Positions 5,440 to 5,980 of a stretch of 5,980 nt of DNA are shown here, piece by piece. The notes below the pieces were generated by a model, which worked only from the letters and a program-made list of their open reading frames with translations, was not told the DNA's origin and made no database searches. This DNA comes from Bacillota bacterium (lineage in GTDB: Bacteria > Bacillota > Clostridia > Oscillospirales > Ruminococcaceae). Numbering within the stretch: the stretch's first letter is position 1; every line of letters begins with the position of its first letter. The position numbers were made by a program, and so were the translations under genes. The stretch lies in assembly GCA_023456995.1 (NCBI GenBank), contig JAEWNU010000308.1, positions 1 to 5,980 on the forward strand. The letters run 5' to 3'.

Positions 5440-5459
5440 CAAGAAAGGGAGCATGCCCT

Positions 5460-5980
5460 ATGCAGGCACAAATTGAAAAAACTATTCAAAACTTAAGACG
5501 GCATAATATGGGTGGTTACTATGTCGAAACCCCCGAAGAGCTGCTCCTACTCCTTGGCTCTCTGTTGAAAGCAGGAGAAACCATTGGTTGCGGTGATTCG
5601 CTGACGCTGGAACAAGTTGGGGTGTTTGACTTTCTGCGGCGCGGCTCCTATCGGTTTTTAGATAAGTACCAACCGGGGCTGGACTCCGAACAAAAGAGAG
5701 AAATCTATCTTCAAAATTTTCGCGCCGATACCTTTTTTACCGGCGCCAACGCTGTTATTACAGATGGCAGGTTGTTTAACATCAACGGCAATGGCAGCCG
5801 TGTTGCACCTATGCTTTACGGCCCCGGGCAGGTCATCGTGGTGACTGGAACCAATAAGCTTACAAACACGCTGGAGGCTGCTATTGATCGTGCTCGGCAG
5901 GTAGCTGCACCGCTGGATGCCAAGCGCCTCCAAAAAGAAACACCCTGCACCAAGCTAGGCCGATGTGTGGACTGTAACCA
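5460..5980 (+). CDS. LUD-domain protein (LutC/YkgG-like), partial at the right edge
   Basis: The 5' part of a gene cut by the window end: 173 codons are visible, of a family usually around 210 residues. LUD (DUF162) proteins belong to the LutC/YkgG group linked to lactate utilisation, though many single-gene clostridial members have no proven role. Features seen are the N-terminal helix with the usual YYVETPEELLLLL, a glycine-rich strand-loop TIGCGDSLTLEQVGVFDFLRR (41-61), TFFTGANAVITDGRLFNINGNGSRVAPMLYGP (91-122), which is the core sugar-phosphate-isomerase-like part, and a C-terminal cysteine cluster C163, C169, C172 (PCTKLGRCVDCN) that may bind metal. ATG 5460 follows AAAGGGAG (5444-5451) with 8 nt spacing. 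It likely has its own promoter at 5397-5439. Confidence 0.9.
   Translation, partial: MQAQIEKTIQNLRRHNMGGYYVETPEELLLLLGSLLKAGETIGCGDSLTLEQVGVFDFLRRGSYRFLDKYQPGLDSEQKREIYLQNFRADTFFTGANAVITDGRLFNINGNGSRVAPMLYGPGQVIVVTGTNKLTNTLEAAIDRARQVAAPLDAKRLQKETPCTKLGRCVDCN

Noticed and set aside
5658..5933. 91-codon - strand ORF within the LUD gene
   Set aside because: It lies fully opposite a clear LUD-domain coding frame and looks like a shadow.

Overview
The window reads as a chromosomal stretch from a Gram-positive, low-to-mid GC bacterium, most likely a member of Clostridia. The reasons are strong purine-rich Shine-Dalgarno sites before nearly every gene, tightly packed same-strand genes, a YwbE-family gene, a YqxD/YaiI protein with the DGDGCPV form of its motif, and a LUD-domain protein with a C-terminal cysteine cluster. 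Nothing fixes the genus. All supported genes lie on the + strand. No rRNA, tRNA, CRISPR array or insertion sequence was recognised.

Left part (1-740): a short unassigned stretch, a long near-perfect inverted repeat (134-174), a YjaB-like GNAT acetyltransferase (197-640) and a strong intrinsic terminator (698-734). This part is clearly richer in A+T than the rest and looks like a separate transcription unit, possibly acquired.

Centre (832-4211): seven genes with gaps of 0-5 bp or 4-bp overlaps, almost certainly one operon. They are an MmcQ/YjbR protein, a YaiI/YqxD (UPF0178) protein, an RNA 2',3'-cyclic phosphodiesterase (ThpR/LigT), a protein with two different GNAT domains, a short flavodoxin-like protein, a VOC (glyoxalase-like) protein with a helical tail, and YwbE. 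Three of them use GTG or TTG starts; two of those starts overlap the preceding stop codon, which suggests translational coupling. The products are small accessory enzymes or poorly characterised families, with nucleic-acid-related and acetylation themes but no obvious shared pathway.

Right part (4299-5980): an AraC-type regulator with a GyrI-like ligand-binding domain, a hairpin just after it, about 300 bp with only a doubtful small ORF, a short inverted repeat over a possible promoter, and the 5' part of a LUD-domain (LutC/YkgG-like) gene cut by the window edge.

I see no convincing new defence or mobile system. The most unusual items are the conserved-looking mixed operon, the double-GNAT fusion, the long inverted repeat before the first GNAT gene, and the HTH-like tail on the VOC protein.
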